In this document: positions 1 to 8,100 of the stretch, piece by piece
Numbering within the stretch: the first letter of the stretch is position 1
Layout: each line of letters starts with the position of its first letter
Position numbers and translations under genes: made by a program
Source of the DNA: CAYHYG01 sp964360835
Lineage (GTDB): Bacteria; Patescibacteriota; Patescibacteriia; UBA1558; 2-01-FULL-52-15
Assembly: GCA_964360835.1 (NCBI GenBank)
Contig: CAYHYG010000026.1
Coordinates: 1 to 13,908 of the forward strand
Length of the DNA: 13,908 bases
Reading direction: 5' to 3'
The notes under the pieces: model-generated
Database searches by the model: none
What the model was told of the DNA's origin: nothing
What the model saw: only the letters and a program-made list of their open reading frames with translations

Positions 1-1
1 A

Positions 2-1537
2 CATTATTGGGGTGAACCGATACCGATGATTCACTGTGATAACTGCAAAAAAGTCGTCGAGAGTACGCCGCATCAGTTACATTTTCGAGTGGAGAGTGTC
101 TGGCAGAGATTATTAAGCGGAGAAAAACTAGTAGAGACTAGGGCGCTCAATCCAGAAGAACCGGAGCGTTATTTTGGTAATATCAAAGTCGGTGATTTGA
201 TTGGCTGTAATTACGTTCCTACAGGAGAGAAGTTATATTTTAAAGTCAAAGAAATTAGACAATATAAGGACTTGAAAGAATTTGTTGCTGATCGAGAATT
301 CTTCTCCCTCATGGGTTCACAGAAAGTATTTACTTCAATTGAAGAAGTGGAGAAAGGATATGCTTATACCCCGGATTATGTTGAAAAAATCAAGCAGAAC
401 GGTTTGATTGCCTGGAGAATCCAGCGTATCTACCCTGGCATCATTCCATTGCGACCGGAGCAATTACCACTGGAGCTGCCTAATGTTGATCATTATGAGC
501 CGACTGATAATGGTGAATCTCCGCTGGCCGCTATCAGTGACTGGGTCAATATAACTTGTCGAGTCTGCGGCGCGCCAGCCAAACGAGAGACAGATACTAT
601 GCCCAATTGGGCGGGTTCTTCCTGGTATTTCCTACGTTATACCGACCCTCACAATAGTCAGATTTTTGCCGACAAGAAAAAGATTGATTATTGGTTGCCC
701 GTAGATCTTTATAATGGTGGCATGGAACATACTACGCTCCATCTACTATATTCTCGTTTTTGGCATAAATTTCTCTATGATCAAGGGTTAGTCTCCACAT
801 CAGAACCATACAAGAAACGGGTGTCTCATGGCATGATTTTAGGACCAGACAATCAGAAAATGTCCAAATCTCGCGGCAACGTCATTAACCCGGACGCTAT
901 AGTAGGAACATTTGGCGCTGATACTTTGCGTTTGTATGAAATGTTTATGGGGGAATATGACGCAGTCAAAGTCTGGAGCGAAAAAAGTTTACAAGGATCG
1001 CATAGATTTTTGAATCGTGTTTGGAATTATTGTCAAGACGTACCAATTAATGATCAGTCAAACAAAGATTTAGAAATCATTATTCACGCCAGTATCAAAA
1101 AAATTACAGACGACATCGAAAGGCGTTCATTCAATACTGTGGTCAGTCAATTGATGATTCTATTTAATGCTATGGAAGACGGAGTGGCGATATCGCGGGA
1201 AAATCTTTCAATCTTTTTGAAACTTTTGGCGCCACTGGCCCCACATATTACCGAGGAAATCTGGCATGATACATTGGGACGGACGGAATCGATTCACAGC
1301 TCTGATTGGCCAAAGTACAATCAGACAATTATTGACGACCGAGGGGTGATTTTACCAGTGCAAATAAACGGCAAGAAACGCCTGGATCTAGAATTTCCAA
1401 AAGCTGACAGAGCTCAGGATGAGGAGCATATAAAAAAATGGATTTTAGCGCAGCCAAGTGTGCAGAAATATCTCAACGGCGTCCAGCCAAAAAAGGTTAT
1501 CTACGTGCCGGGCAAGATCATCAATATTGTAGTGTAA
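2..1537 (+). CDS. leuS: Leucyl-tRNA synthetase, 5'-truncated by the window, with an ASCH-like insertion
   Basis: Class I aminoacyl-tRNA synthetase that charges tRNA-Leu in the cytoplasm. The gene enters from the left: the first full codon is at 2 and reads HYWGEPIPM, the conserved LeuRS stretch before the zinc module, so the ATG at 26 is internal and not the start. Visible landmarks are a first CxxC (IHCDNC, about 35-46), a second CxxC (CRVCG, 557-571), the catalytic-domain stretch TDTMPNWAGSSWYFLRY, GGMEHT, the KMSKS loop at 857-871, the helical anticodon-binding domain, and the C-terminal domain ending in KVIYVPGKIINIVV, the usual LeuRS terminus. Between the first CxxC and the normal continuation (PEQLPLELP, YEPT) lie about 125 extra residues resembling an ASCH domain. 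Only four residues separate GMIL from KMSKS, so the leucine-specific domain of E. coli-type LeuRS is absent. Family identity is certain; the effect of the insertion is unknown. Confidence 0.97.
   Translation, partial: HYWGEPIPMIHCDNCKKVVESTPHQLHFRVESVWQRLLSGEKLVETRALNPEEPERYFGNIKVGDLIGCNYVPTGEKLYFKVKEIRQYKDLKEFVADREFFSLMGSQKVFTSIEEVEKGYAYTPDYVEKIKQNGLIAWRIQRIYPGIIPLRPEQLPLELPNVDHYEPTDNGESPLAAISDWVNITCRVCGAPAKRETDTMPNWAGSSWYFLRYTDPHNSQIFADKKKIDYWLPVDLYNGGMEHTTLHLLYSRFWHKFLYDQGLVSTSEPYKKRVSHGMILGPDNQKMSKSRGNVINPDAIVGTFGADTLRLYEMFMGEYDAVKVWSEKSLQGSHRFLNRVWNYCQDVPINDQSNKDLEIIIHASIKKITDDIERRSFNTVVSQLMILFNAMEDGVAISRENLSIFLKLLAPLAPHITEEIWHDTLGRTESIHSSDWPKYNQTIIDDRGVILPVQINGKKRLDLEFPKADRAQDEEHIKKWILAQPSVQKYLNGVQPKKVIYVPGKIINIVV
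62..436 (+). other. ASCH-like domain inserted in the LeuRS zinc-binding module
   Basis: About 125 residues with no counterpart in ordinary LeuRS. The segment carries SGEKLVETRA (116-145), which fits the ASCH-superfamily signature GxKxxExR exactly, then a beta-rich stretch (KVGDLIGCNY, LYFKVKEIRQY) and a closing GLIAWRIQRI strand, consistent with the ASCH/PUA-like barrel. ASCH domains are predicted RNA-binding or RNA-modifying folds, so a tRNA contact or a role in regulation is plausible but inferred. The reading frame is continuous on both sides, and both flanking CxxC pairs of the zinc site are kept, so it looks like a functional domain insertion rather than an assembly join. Confidence 0.75.
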
Positions 1538-1543
1538 ACCACT

Positions 1544-1590
1544 CATCGTAGGTTAGGGTCGCGACCCTAACCTACGATGTTTATGTTTTT
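1544..1590 (+). terminator. Perfect 36-bp palindrome followed by T-rich tract; probable leuS terminator or REP-like element
   Basis: Half-site CATCGTAGGTTAGGGTCG (1544-1561) is followed with no spacer by its exact reverse complement (1562-1579). A T-rich stretch (1580-1590) comes next, 7 nt after the leuS stop codon. As RNA it would form a long GC-rich hairpin and could work as an intrinsic terminator; the T tract is interrupted (TTTATGTTTTT). Exact symmetry is more than termination needs, so it may also be a dispersed REP-like palindrome. Confidence 0.7.
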
Positions 1591-1594
1591 CTCA

Positions 1595-1603
1595 TGCTAT
1601 AAT
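1595..1603 (+). promoter_or_regulatory. Extended -10 promoter for tsaC (near-leaderless)
   Basis: TGCTATAAT is a perfect extended -10 element (TGn at 1595-1597, consensus TATAAT at 1598-1603). No -35 box is seen at the expected spacing, where the right arm of the palindrome lies; an extended -10 can work without one. Transcription would be expected to start at about 1609-1611, at or within a couple of bases of the tsaC ATG, so the mRNA would be leaderless or nearly so. No Shine-Dalgarno sequence is present. Confidence 0.65.
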
Positions 1604-1610
1604 AACCAAC

Positions 1611-2216
1611 ATGGAAATCGTAAAATTGAATATTGATAATCAACACATTGTTCTAGCCAGAGCGCGAGAGATCATTGACCGAGGAGGTACGGTGGTCTAT
1701 CCGACGGAAACTGCCTATGGTTTGGGTGGTGATATGTTTTCTGATAAAGCGTATGGACATATTATTTCAATCAAGAAGCGCCCAGTAGATAAAATGTTCC
1801 CGGTTATTGTGGCCGATCTGGTGCAAGCAAATACACTGGTTAAGTTTGATACGGGGTCTCGGGCACTGGCCGAAAAATATTGGCCAGGACCTCTGACTCT
1901 GATATTACCGCTGAGCGTTCAGCCCATTAATACCTTATTCCCAGGCTCTAGTCTGGCTGTACGTGTTTCTTCACATCCGATCGCGGCTGATCTAGCGCGG
2001 ATTATTTCCAAACCATTGATCGCCACGTCAGCTAATATCAGTGGCCAGCCGCCAGCTTATACTATTAGAGATTTTTTGCAGCAGATCAAGGGTCGCGCCA
2101 CGGTACCTGATTTAATCATTGACATAGGCGAACTGCCAAAAACACTACCATCTACTATCGTCAGCTTTGCTAACGGTTCGATGGAGATAATTCGTCAAGG
2201 CAGCATTACTTTCTAA
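1611..2216 (+). CDS. tsaC: L-threonylcarbamoyladenylate synthase (Sua5/YrdC/YwlC family)
   Basis: Cytoplasmic enzyme that makes threonylcarbamoyl-AMP from threonine, bicarbonate and ATP, the first step of the universal t6A37 modification of ANN-decoding tRNAs. At 201 aa it is a single YrdC-domain protein with no extra C-terminal Sua5 domain. Family motifs are clear: GGTVVYPTETAYGLG (residues 25-39), the basic KKR of IKKRP (54-58), WPGPLT (91-96), LAVRVSSHP (115-123), the nucleotide-binding SANISG (140-145) and PSTIV (180-184). The ATG at 1611 lies directly after an extended -10 box, and the protein starts at the usual point for the fold. It heads a tight cluster with an MFS gene 1 nt downstream and rsmA beyond. 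The TsaB/TsaD/TsaE partners are not in the window. Confidence 0.95.
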   Translation: MEIVKLNIDNQHIVLARAREIIDRGGTVVYPTETAYGLGGDMFSDKAYGHIISIKKRPVDKMFPVIVADLVQANTLVKFDTGSRALAEKYWPGPLTLILPLSVQPINTLFPGSSLAVRVSSHPIAADLARIISKPLIATSANISGQPPAYTIRDFLQQIKGRATVPDLIIDIGELPKTLPSTIVSFANGSMEIIRQGSITF

Positions 2217-2217
2217 T

Positions 2218-3387
2218 ATGCACCTCAGACCACTTTCATATTTCGGTACTTTTTTTCCGCACCATATGCGTCGGGAGATTAAAGAACTATATCTTTCCAC
2301 GGTGATCATGAATCTGGCTATAGCCATGGTGCAAATATTTGAACCGATCTACCTCTACGCCATTGGTTACAGTTTGCAGGAGATCATGTTGTTCTTTTTT
2401 ATAGTCTATTTTCTCTATTTGCTTATTATGCCATTTGGCGCCAAGTTTACGGCCCGCTTTGGCAACGAAACTAGTATTGTTCTCAGCTCTTTATTTATCA
2501 CCCTCCTATACTTAGCTTTATATGGAGTGCAGTTTTACCCTGGACTTTTTTATGTCGCCGCTGTTTTATACGCGTTGCAGAAAACCTTTTATTGGCCAGC
2601 CTTTCATTCGGACTTTGCTCAGAACGTGGTCAAGAGAGAGCAGGGACGTGAGGTTAGCGGCTTAGCTCTCCTTACCTCTGTCATGTTTATCCTCGGGCCT
2701 GTCTTGGCTGGCAGTTTGATTTTTTTGGGTGGCTACGGAGCCTTATTTCTGACAGCCTCAGTCATCTTTATCCTGTCGAATATTCCTTTGCTATCGACCA
2801 AAGAACGAGTCAAACGTCAAACATTCTCCTACGTTCATTCCTTCCAAACTTTATTTGGTTTAGCTAATCGTCGGCAACTGATAGCATACATAGGATTTGC
2901 CGAGGAATTAACCGCTATGGTTGTTTGGCCGATATTTATTTCAACGATCATCAGCGGTAGCTTTGATGTTGGTTTGATTATAGGCGCTACAGCCTTATTG
3001 ACGGCTTTTATCACGTTGGGTATTGGTCGCTGGATAGACCATCACCACCGGCATCCCATTTTGTGGTTTGGTAGCGCTCTCAATAGTATCGCGTGGTTAA
3101 TGCGCGTCGGTGTTGGCACAGCTTTTGGGATTTTCTGGGTTGGTACAGTGTCTTCCGTTGCCAAAAGTATTGTGGCTATTCCGCTGACGGCAATTACCTA
3201 TAGCCGAGCCAAAAAAATCAGCGTGCTGAGCTCGATCGTGGCTTTTGAGTCAGCTCTGGTCATAGGCAAATTATTGATGATAGTAATTTTGTATTTTGTT
3301 TTTTCTACCAGCCCAAATCTAGAGATTGCTTTTAGCATCAGTTTTGTCTTGGCCGCCTTAACTTCTTTGCTTTATACGCTTCTATGA
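2218..3387 (+). CDS. Major facilitator superfamily-type membrane transporter
   Basis: A 389-residue, strongly hydrophobic inner-membrane protein with about 11-12 predicted membrane segments, split by a basic cytoplasmic loop (STKERVKRQTF, around residue 193) between two halves, which is the MFS layout. The first segment starts near residue 27; a Gly/Arg-containing turn after the second segment (GAKFTARFG, about residues 78-86) and a second-half equivalent (GIGRWIDHHHRHP) fall where MFS proteins carry their conserved loops. The substrate cannot be told from the sequence. The ATG at 2218 is 1 nt after the tsaC stop; an in-frame ATG at 2266 is an alternative start and would remove a 16-residue tail ahead of the first helix. 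It overlaps rsmA by 4 nt (ATGA), implying translational coupling. MFS membership is well supported by architecture, less so by motif. Confidence 0.8.
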   Translation: MHLRPLSYFGTFFPHHMRREIKELYLSTVIMNLAIAMVQIFEPIYLYAIGYSLQEIMLFFFIVYFLYLLIMPFGAKFTARFGNETSIVLSSLFITLLYLALYGVQFYPGLFYVAAVLYALQKTFYWPAFHSDFAQNVVKREQGREVSGLALLTSVMFILGPVLAGSLIFLGGYGALFLTASVIFILSNIPLLSTKERVKRQTFSYVHSFQTLFGLANRRQLIAYIGFAEELTAMVVWPIFISTIISGSFDVGLIIGATALLTAFITLGIGRWIDHHHRHPILWFGSALNSIAWLMRVGVGTAFGIFWVGTVSSVAKSIVAIPLTAITYSRAKKISVLSSIVAFESALVIGKLLMIVILYFVFSTSPNLEIAFSISFVLAALTSLLYTLL

Positions 3388-4214
3388 GTTTACGCGAGGA
3401 AACAGCGTATCTATTGAAACACTACAGCTTGAAAGCTGACACCTCGCGTGGCCAACATTGGTTGGTTGACGATGAGGTTTTGGCTGATATTGTCTCTGTT
3501 TGCGATCCGACTCGGGATTCTTGGGTGGTGGAGATTGGTTGTGGCCTCGGCACCCTGACCAAGGCCATGCTGGAAAAGAATGTACAGCTGATCGGTTTTG
3601 AAAATGATGAACGTCTGGCGCCACTCCTCAAGAAATTGGCCGAGGTGCAGACCGACTTTCATCTCTATATGAAGGATTTTCTCAAGGTAGCTCCAGCAGA
3701 ATGGCTGTCGCAGATCGATGGACCAAAATATAGAGTCGCGGCCAATATACCGTATTACATTACGGGAAGTATCATTGAACATTTAATGACTCTCCCTCGT
3801 TTACCGGAACGAATCGTACTCCTGATGCAACGAGAAGTGGCAGAAAACATCGTGGCTGAGAAAGGTAATTACAGCAAACAAAGTTTAGCAGTTCATTTTC
3901 ATGGCAGACCCATGATCAGCTTTATTGTTCCGGCTACGGCTTTCTGGCCAGCACCGGAGGTTCAGTCGGCCATCTTGGTTATTGATCAGATTCACCCCTG
4001 GGAATATGACGTTCCCGAATCAGAGGTTTGGCGTCTGGTGACGATTGGTTTCTCCTCACGACGTAAAAAATTGAGTAATAATCTGGCAGCCGGTCTTCAT
4101 TTGGAAAAGACGGCTGCTGATCAGCTACTGGTCAAAGCGGGGATAGACCCAGAGGTCCGGGCGGAAAGATTGACCCCAGATCAGTGGACTCAATTGGCTC
4201 GGAGTTGGAAGTAG
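3384..4214 (+). CDS. rsmA: 16S rRNA (adenine1518-N6/adenine1519-N6)-dimethyltransferase
   Basis: RsmA/KsgA uses S-adenosylmethionine to dimethylate two adjacent adenines in helix 45 of 16S rRNA, a late check in small-subunit assembly. The 276 residues match the family length. The SAM-binding motif I is EIGCGLG (50-56), the acidic ribose-contacting region is GFENDERL (71-78), motif IV is NIPYY (121-125, the NLPYY catalytic motif), followed by FWPAPEVQSAIL (187-198) and the C-terminal GFSSRRKKL-NNL block (222-234). The usual N-terminal SLGQNFL reads SRGQHWL here, a small deviation. Its ATG overlaps the upstream TGA stop as ATGA and no Shine-Dalgarno is visible, so it is probably translated by coupling. 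A weak hairpin follows the gene. Confidence 0.96.
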   Translation: MSLREETAYLLKHYSLKADTSRGQHWLVDDEVLADIVSVCDPTRDSWVVEIGCGLGTLTKAMLEKNVQLIGFENDERLAPLLKKLAEVQTDFHLYMKDFLKVAPAEWLSQIDGPKYRVAANIPYYITGSIIEHLMTLPRLPERIVLLMQREVAENIVAEKGNYSKQSLAVHFHGRPMISFIVPATAFWPAPEVQSAILVIDQIHPWEYDVPESEVWRLVTIGFSSRRKKLSNNLAAGLHLEKTAADQLLVKAGIDPEVRAERLTPDQWTQLARSWK

Positions 4215-4245
4215 CTAAGGGTAAATATAAATAGGCCTCAGTTCA

Positions 4246-4270
4246 GCCAAAACTACTTGGCATTTTTTAT
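4246..4270 (+). terminator. Weak hairpin plus T-run after rsmA
   Basis: GCCAA (4246-4250) can pair with TTGGC (4257-4261) across a 6-nt loop, followed by A and six Ts (4263-4268). A 5-bp stem is marginal for an intrinsic terminator. The right arm also overlaps the -35 hexamer of the next promoter. This short 95-nt gap contains nothing else apparent beyond that promoter. Confidence 0.35.
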
Positions 4271-4286
4271 TCATTCCTGATATAAT
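4257..4286 (+). promoter_or_regulatory. Promoter of the membrane-protein/giant-protein unit
   Basis: -35 TTGGCA (4257-4262), 18-nt spacer, and an extended -10 TGATATAAT (4278-4286) with consensus TATAAT at 4281-4286. Transcription would start near 4293, leaving a leader of about 17 nt with no Shine-Dalgarno sequence before the ATG at 4310. It shares the TGnTATAAT form with the tsaC promoter. Because the two downstream genes are 4 nt apart, this promoter probably drives the giant gene as well. Confidence 0.7.
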
Positions 4287-4309
4287 ATACGAAGTTTTTC
4301 AATTCCTTC

Positions 4310-5083
4310 ATGGCCCAATATCAGCCAAATCAATCATCAATGTCTGACTCAACGTTTCAAGAGGCAGTTACCCCGCCTCAGGAGACTCATTTTGTGGTTT
4401 CACGGGCGCCTTTAGATCATCTAACTAAGGTCTTATTGATAGGGGTCGGCATTTTTGGTCTAGCAGTGCTGATCCTTGGAGCTTGGCTGATAAAAAATTC
4501 TATCTTAACCCCTTTTCGAGTGAAGATTTCCGAAGAGGACAGACAGTTGGCGGCTTCGATAAGCACACAATTGGCCGATGAGTTGAAACAGAAGGATACT
4601 GACGGTGATAAATTGAATGATTACGACGAGACATATCTTTACAGTTCCAGTATTTATCTGGCTGATACTGATTCTGATGGAATTAACGACCAGCAGGAAG
4701 TATCAGCCGGGACCGATCCCAACTGTCGTCCAGACGAGAACTGTAAATCTATACGTCTGGTCGGACCCGATACCAAAATCTCTGATTTATTTCCTCAATT
4801 CTCGCCAACAGACCTGACAATTAAAGAAAAATCGTTATCCCAGTTTCGTCAGGTATTGATTGAGAGCGGTATGGAGGCGGAGACAGTCAATGGTTTTGAT
4901 GATGATTTTATTTTGACTGTCATAGAGGCCATTATTACTTCAGAAACTGAAACCAGTCCGGATGAGGACACCATTACCGAAGCAGAAGTACGCAATTTTT
5001 TGATTGAATCAGGCGTCGAAAAAAGCGAAGTTGATTCGTTAACGTCAGAAGAGATTGAGCAACTTATTTCTACCTTAGAGTAA
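4310..5083 (+). CDS. Single-pass membrane protein with TSP3-like calcium loops and a duplicated C-terminal helical module
   Basis: A 257-residue protein I cannot assign to a named family. Residues 1-40 are polar; 41-61 form one strongly hydrophobic membrane helix (VLLIGVGIFGLAVLILGAWLI) ending in a lysine. After a short linker come two Asp-rich loops, DTDGDKLNDYDE (96-107) and DTDSDGINDQQE (119-130), of the DxDxDGxxD type seen in thrombospondin type 3 repeats and related calcium-binding sequences, then a Cys pair (139 and 145). The acidic tail holds two similar segments (179-209 and 227-257), each with R-x2-L-I-E-S-G-[MV]-E. The likely topology places the calcium loops and tail outside the cell. 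It stands 4 nt before the giant secreted-protein gene and shares its promoter, so an anchoring or assembly role for that protein is a reasonable guess, not shown. Confidence 0.85.
   Translation: MAQYQPNQSSMSDSTFQEAVTPPQETHFVVSRAPLDHLTKVLLIGVGIFGLAVLILGAWLIKNSILTPFRVKISEEDRQLAASISTQLADELKQKDTDGDKLNDYDETYLYSSSIYLADTDSDGINDQQEVSAGTDPNCRPDENCKSIRLVGPDTKISDLFPQFSPTDLTIKEKSLSQFRQVLIESGMEAETVNGFDDDFILTVIEAIITSETETSPDEDTITEAEVRNFLIESGVEKSEVDSLTSEEIEQLISTLE
4844..5080 (+). repeat. Degenerate internal duplication in the membrane protein (two about 31-residue units)
   Basis: Residues 179-209 and 227-257 align without gaps: FRQVLIESGMEAETV against VRNFLIESGVEKSEV, continuing with matched acidic and hydrophobic positions ([FL]-x2-[DE]-x-I-x2-[VL]-I). 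Both are predicted to be helix-turn-helix-like. DNA identity has decayed, so this is an old protein-level duplication. Confidence 0.6.
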
Positions 5084-5087
5084 AACT

Positions 5088-5183
5088 GTGCATCGAACAC
5101 GAACATTTATTATATTTTTCTCCTCAGGATTGCTCTTGGCATTTCTATTTGTAAATTTGCTGCCTATTTTTGGGGGTAGCGCT
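5088..5183 (+). other. Signal peptide of the giant protein
   Basis: Encodes M(GTG)HRTRT followed by a hydrophobic core of about 20 residues (FIIFFSSGLLLAFLFVNLLP) and a small-residue end, GGSA, before Gln33. This is a textbook type I signal peptide with an A-x-A-like (GSA) cleavage site, pointing to Sec-dependent export. No lipobox cysteine is present, so it is not a lipoprotein. Confidence 0.85.
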
Positions 5184-8100
5184 CAATTATCGCCAGGAGT
5201 TTTTATTTTAGGTTCCATCCCGCAAGAGAAGCAATCCATCTGGGAGCGGGCAATACGTTTCATAGATAAAGCCAACGAAAAGATTGGCTACAATATTCTT
5301 ACCGGTACGATCCAGACGTTTCTCAATCAGGTGGCTTATGATTCGGCAACTTATATTGCTCAGGGCAATGTTGGTGGTAAATCTCTGGTCAGGACCAAAA
5401 CTTTTGGCCGAGTATTAGAAGACGCGGGTAACGCCGCGGCCGGTAATCTGATTCAGAGAGTTTCTGACGTGACCCTGATGGAAGCTGGTATCAATATCTG
5501 CGAACCATCTCTAGAGGTTAAGGCCAGGATTACTCTAGGTGTCATTGGTAGTGTAGCTCCAAAAGCACCGAAATGTGATATCAAGGATGTGCAAAAAAAA
5601 TGGAGCCAATTTGGCAGAAGTATTAGTTCTGGTGAATGGCTCAGCGAAGTGACGCTTGGTCTGACGGAAAATCAGAAGACATCGGCAATTGGATCAATCT
5701 TTGGCGCACAAAGTGATCTGACGGCTTTCTTGGGTTTATCTTCAAAATTGGAAGCTGAGATACGTCGGGCTGAAGAAGTGGCTAAGATCACTTCGGCTGA
5801 GTGTAAAGGATATCTGGATAAAAAAGCGCCAGTATCGGATGATATTGTGTCGCACTGTAACGTCCAATTTAAAATTGATATCGAAGCTCCCAAGAGAGCG
5901 GCCCAAGAAGCCCAGCTTCTGAAGAGTGAAAAAGTTTTCAGTCAAGCGGTAGGTCTATTTAGTCGGACATTGACAGCTAAACTGATGAAGAAATGGATTG
6001 GTGGTGGTTACTCGTTGTTCAATCCGAACGATGATTCTGGTAATCTACGTGACTCTCTGATTAATCGTTTGCGTAGCCGAGTAGACTTGCGACGAGTCAG
6101 CGGTGCTGTCGATGTCTTTGCTGATTTGAAAACAGTGACCGTCAATCGTATTGATAATTATCAATATCTCGATGAATTGGCTCTGTGTCCGCCAGATAAA
6201 CGTATTGCCACTCCTAATAATTGTACCCTTGATACTGGCTTCGCGGCGGCCGTAAATAAGCGAGAAACGATTCAAGAAGCAGTACGTAGTGGAAATCTGG
6301 ATGCCAGCTTGCCACTTATTACCTATATCAACAAAGCTATCAATGGCGATAAGAATTGTTTTCAGACAGGATACTGTTATAGCAACCTCGCGCGTTTGCG
6401 TAAATACAGAATTGTGCCTCTTGGTTGGGAGATCGCGGCCGCTATTAGTCCGGTAGAGAGACCGGTGACTCTGGGTCAGGTATTGGGCTGTTTCGATAAT
6501 TCCAACTGTTTCTTGGAGCCAGCTCAGAATGTTTATTATCATTTGATTGATCCCAATTGGGTTCTGACAGCGCCGATAGCTCAATGTCGGGCCTTTGTCT
6601 ATGGGCAACTACTGGAGAATGCCAATACGGACACTCGTCAACAGCTCTGTGTAGATCATCCTACTTGTTTAGCTCAGGACGGTAAGGGTAATTGTATTTC
6701 TGGGTATGGCTATTGCACTAAGGAAGAAAATATCTGGCGCTTTGCTGGCGATCAATGTCAGGAGCACTACTCCTCTTGCGAACTTTATACACGTAAAGAT
6801 AATGGCGCTCGTTACACTTATTTAAAAAATACAGTTGAAAACTGTGATGCCAGTCAAGCTGGCTGTCAGTGGTATAGTCAAAGTTTCACTAATGTAGGCA
6901 CGCCAGATACTCCGCTCTATGACTGGAATCCCAACGACAGGATTTATCTCAACAACAAAGCTAAAACCTGCCCCACTGATGCCGTTGGCTGTCATGAGTT
7001 TGTCCTACCAGAACGCACCGGTGTCAACCTAGTAACAAACGGGAATTTTTCAATCTATCAAGCTAATAGTGCCACTGATTATAGTTTGCCTGACTGGGGC
7101 GATGATGACGAAGTAGATACCTTTACCGGTTGGATCGCCAATGGCGTCGATTTTAGGACATTTACCACAGTAGAGAATAGTTATTTTGGTGGTCAGGGTA
7201 TCCGCTTGCAGGATGATGGTCAGTTATCCAGTACGGCTATTGCCGGCAGTTTAGCTGGTAAAACCATGACCCTATCTTGGTTTGCTAAAGCAGAGACTAG
7301 TTGTACTGCCACGGCTTCTCTGGGTACGCTGTCTACCTCGGCTGTCTCCGCGACAGTTGATTACGCTACTGATTGGAAGCGCTATCAGCTGACTCAAACA
7401 TTTGATCAGGATAATCCCGATCAAATAGCTACTATTTTCTTGGGCTCAGTACAAGGTTGTACTAACCTTTATATTGACGGCGTGAAGTTGGAGCAGGGAG
7501 CGGTCAGTAGTAATTTCAGCGAATACGCTGAGGGTGGCAAGATAAATCTTTCTGGACAACGGGTCAGCTGTCAACAATCAGAAGTTGGTTGTCAGCTTTT
7601 CACGCCTCGTAATGGTGATCCGGCAGTACCGGGCATTGTCGGAGCTGGTGATGCCTGCCCGGCAGAGTGTGTCGGTTACAATACCTTCCTGGAATTACCT
7701 TCAATCTTTGATACCTGGGAGGACAGCGTTGCCGAGCCAATATCTTATAATTTTATACCATCTACAGCAGACAAATGTCCCGCCAGTCAGGTAGGTTGCA
7801 GTGAGTTCACTAATCTCGATGAAGTAGCTGATGGTGGTGAAGGTAAATATTATTTCAGCTACATCCGTCAGTGTGTCCAGCCAGAATTAGGCATCACGTA
7901 TTACACGCTAGAGGGCAGTGAAACCAGCGGTTACCAAGTTCGTACCTGGCAAATCTTGCCGAGTGATGTACCTGAGGCGGACCTTTCTCGGGCTCCCTGT
8001 ACCAATATCGCTATCGGTGGTTCGGTCTGTCTAGATAGTTTGCCGGCAGCGCTCGACGATTCTCTCTGCACCGCCGCGGATTTGAGCACCAATCCGAATT

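Noticed and set aside
26..28. ATG at 26 as the start of leuS
   Set aside because: The codons before it (HYWGEPIP) are conserved LeuRS sequence in the same frame, so the gene is truncated by the window edge and the ATG is internal.
62..436. An intein or assembly chimera in leuS
   Set aside because: There are no intein splice motifs (no Cys/Ser start block or HN-Cys end), the frame is continuous, and the segment has ASCH features instead.
1544..1579. The palindrome as a CRISPR repeat or tRNA gene
   Set aside because: It is a single copy without regular spacers, and it has neither a cloverleaf nor an anticodon arm.
3385..3387. TGA read as glycine (SR1/Gracilibacteria code)
   Set aside because: TGA ends the MFS gene exactly at the rsmA start, and none occurs in frame in 2,940 codons of the glycine-rich giant gene, so TGA is a stop here.
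5076..5090. A frameshift or read-through fusing the membrane protein to the giant protein
   Set aside because: The first gene ends in TAA and the giant frame has its own TAG at 5076-5078, a start codon and a full signal peptide directly after, so they are two separate genes.
6045..6608. A 187-codon reading frame on the minus strand
   Set aside because: It lies wholly inside the giant gene, lacks a convincing ribosome-binding site or protein-like features, and reads as the antisense shadow of an open coding frame. The other short frames within 5,600-13,000 are rejected for the same reason.
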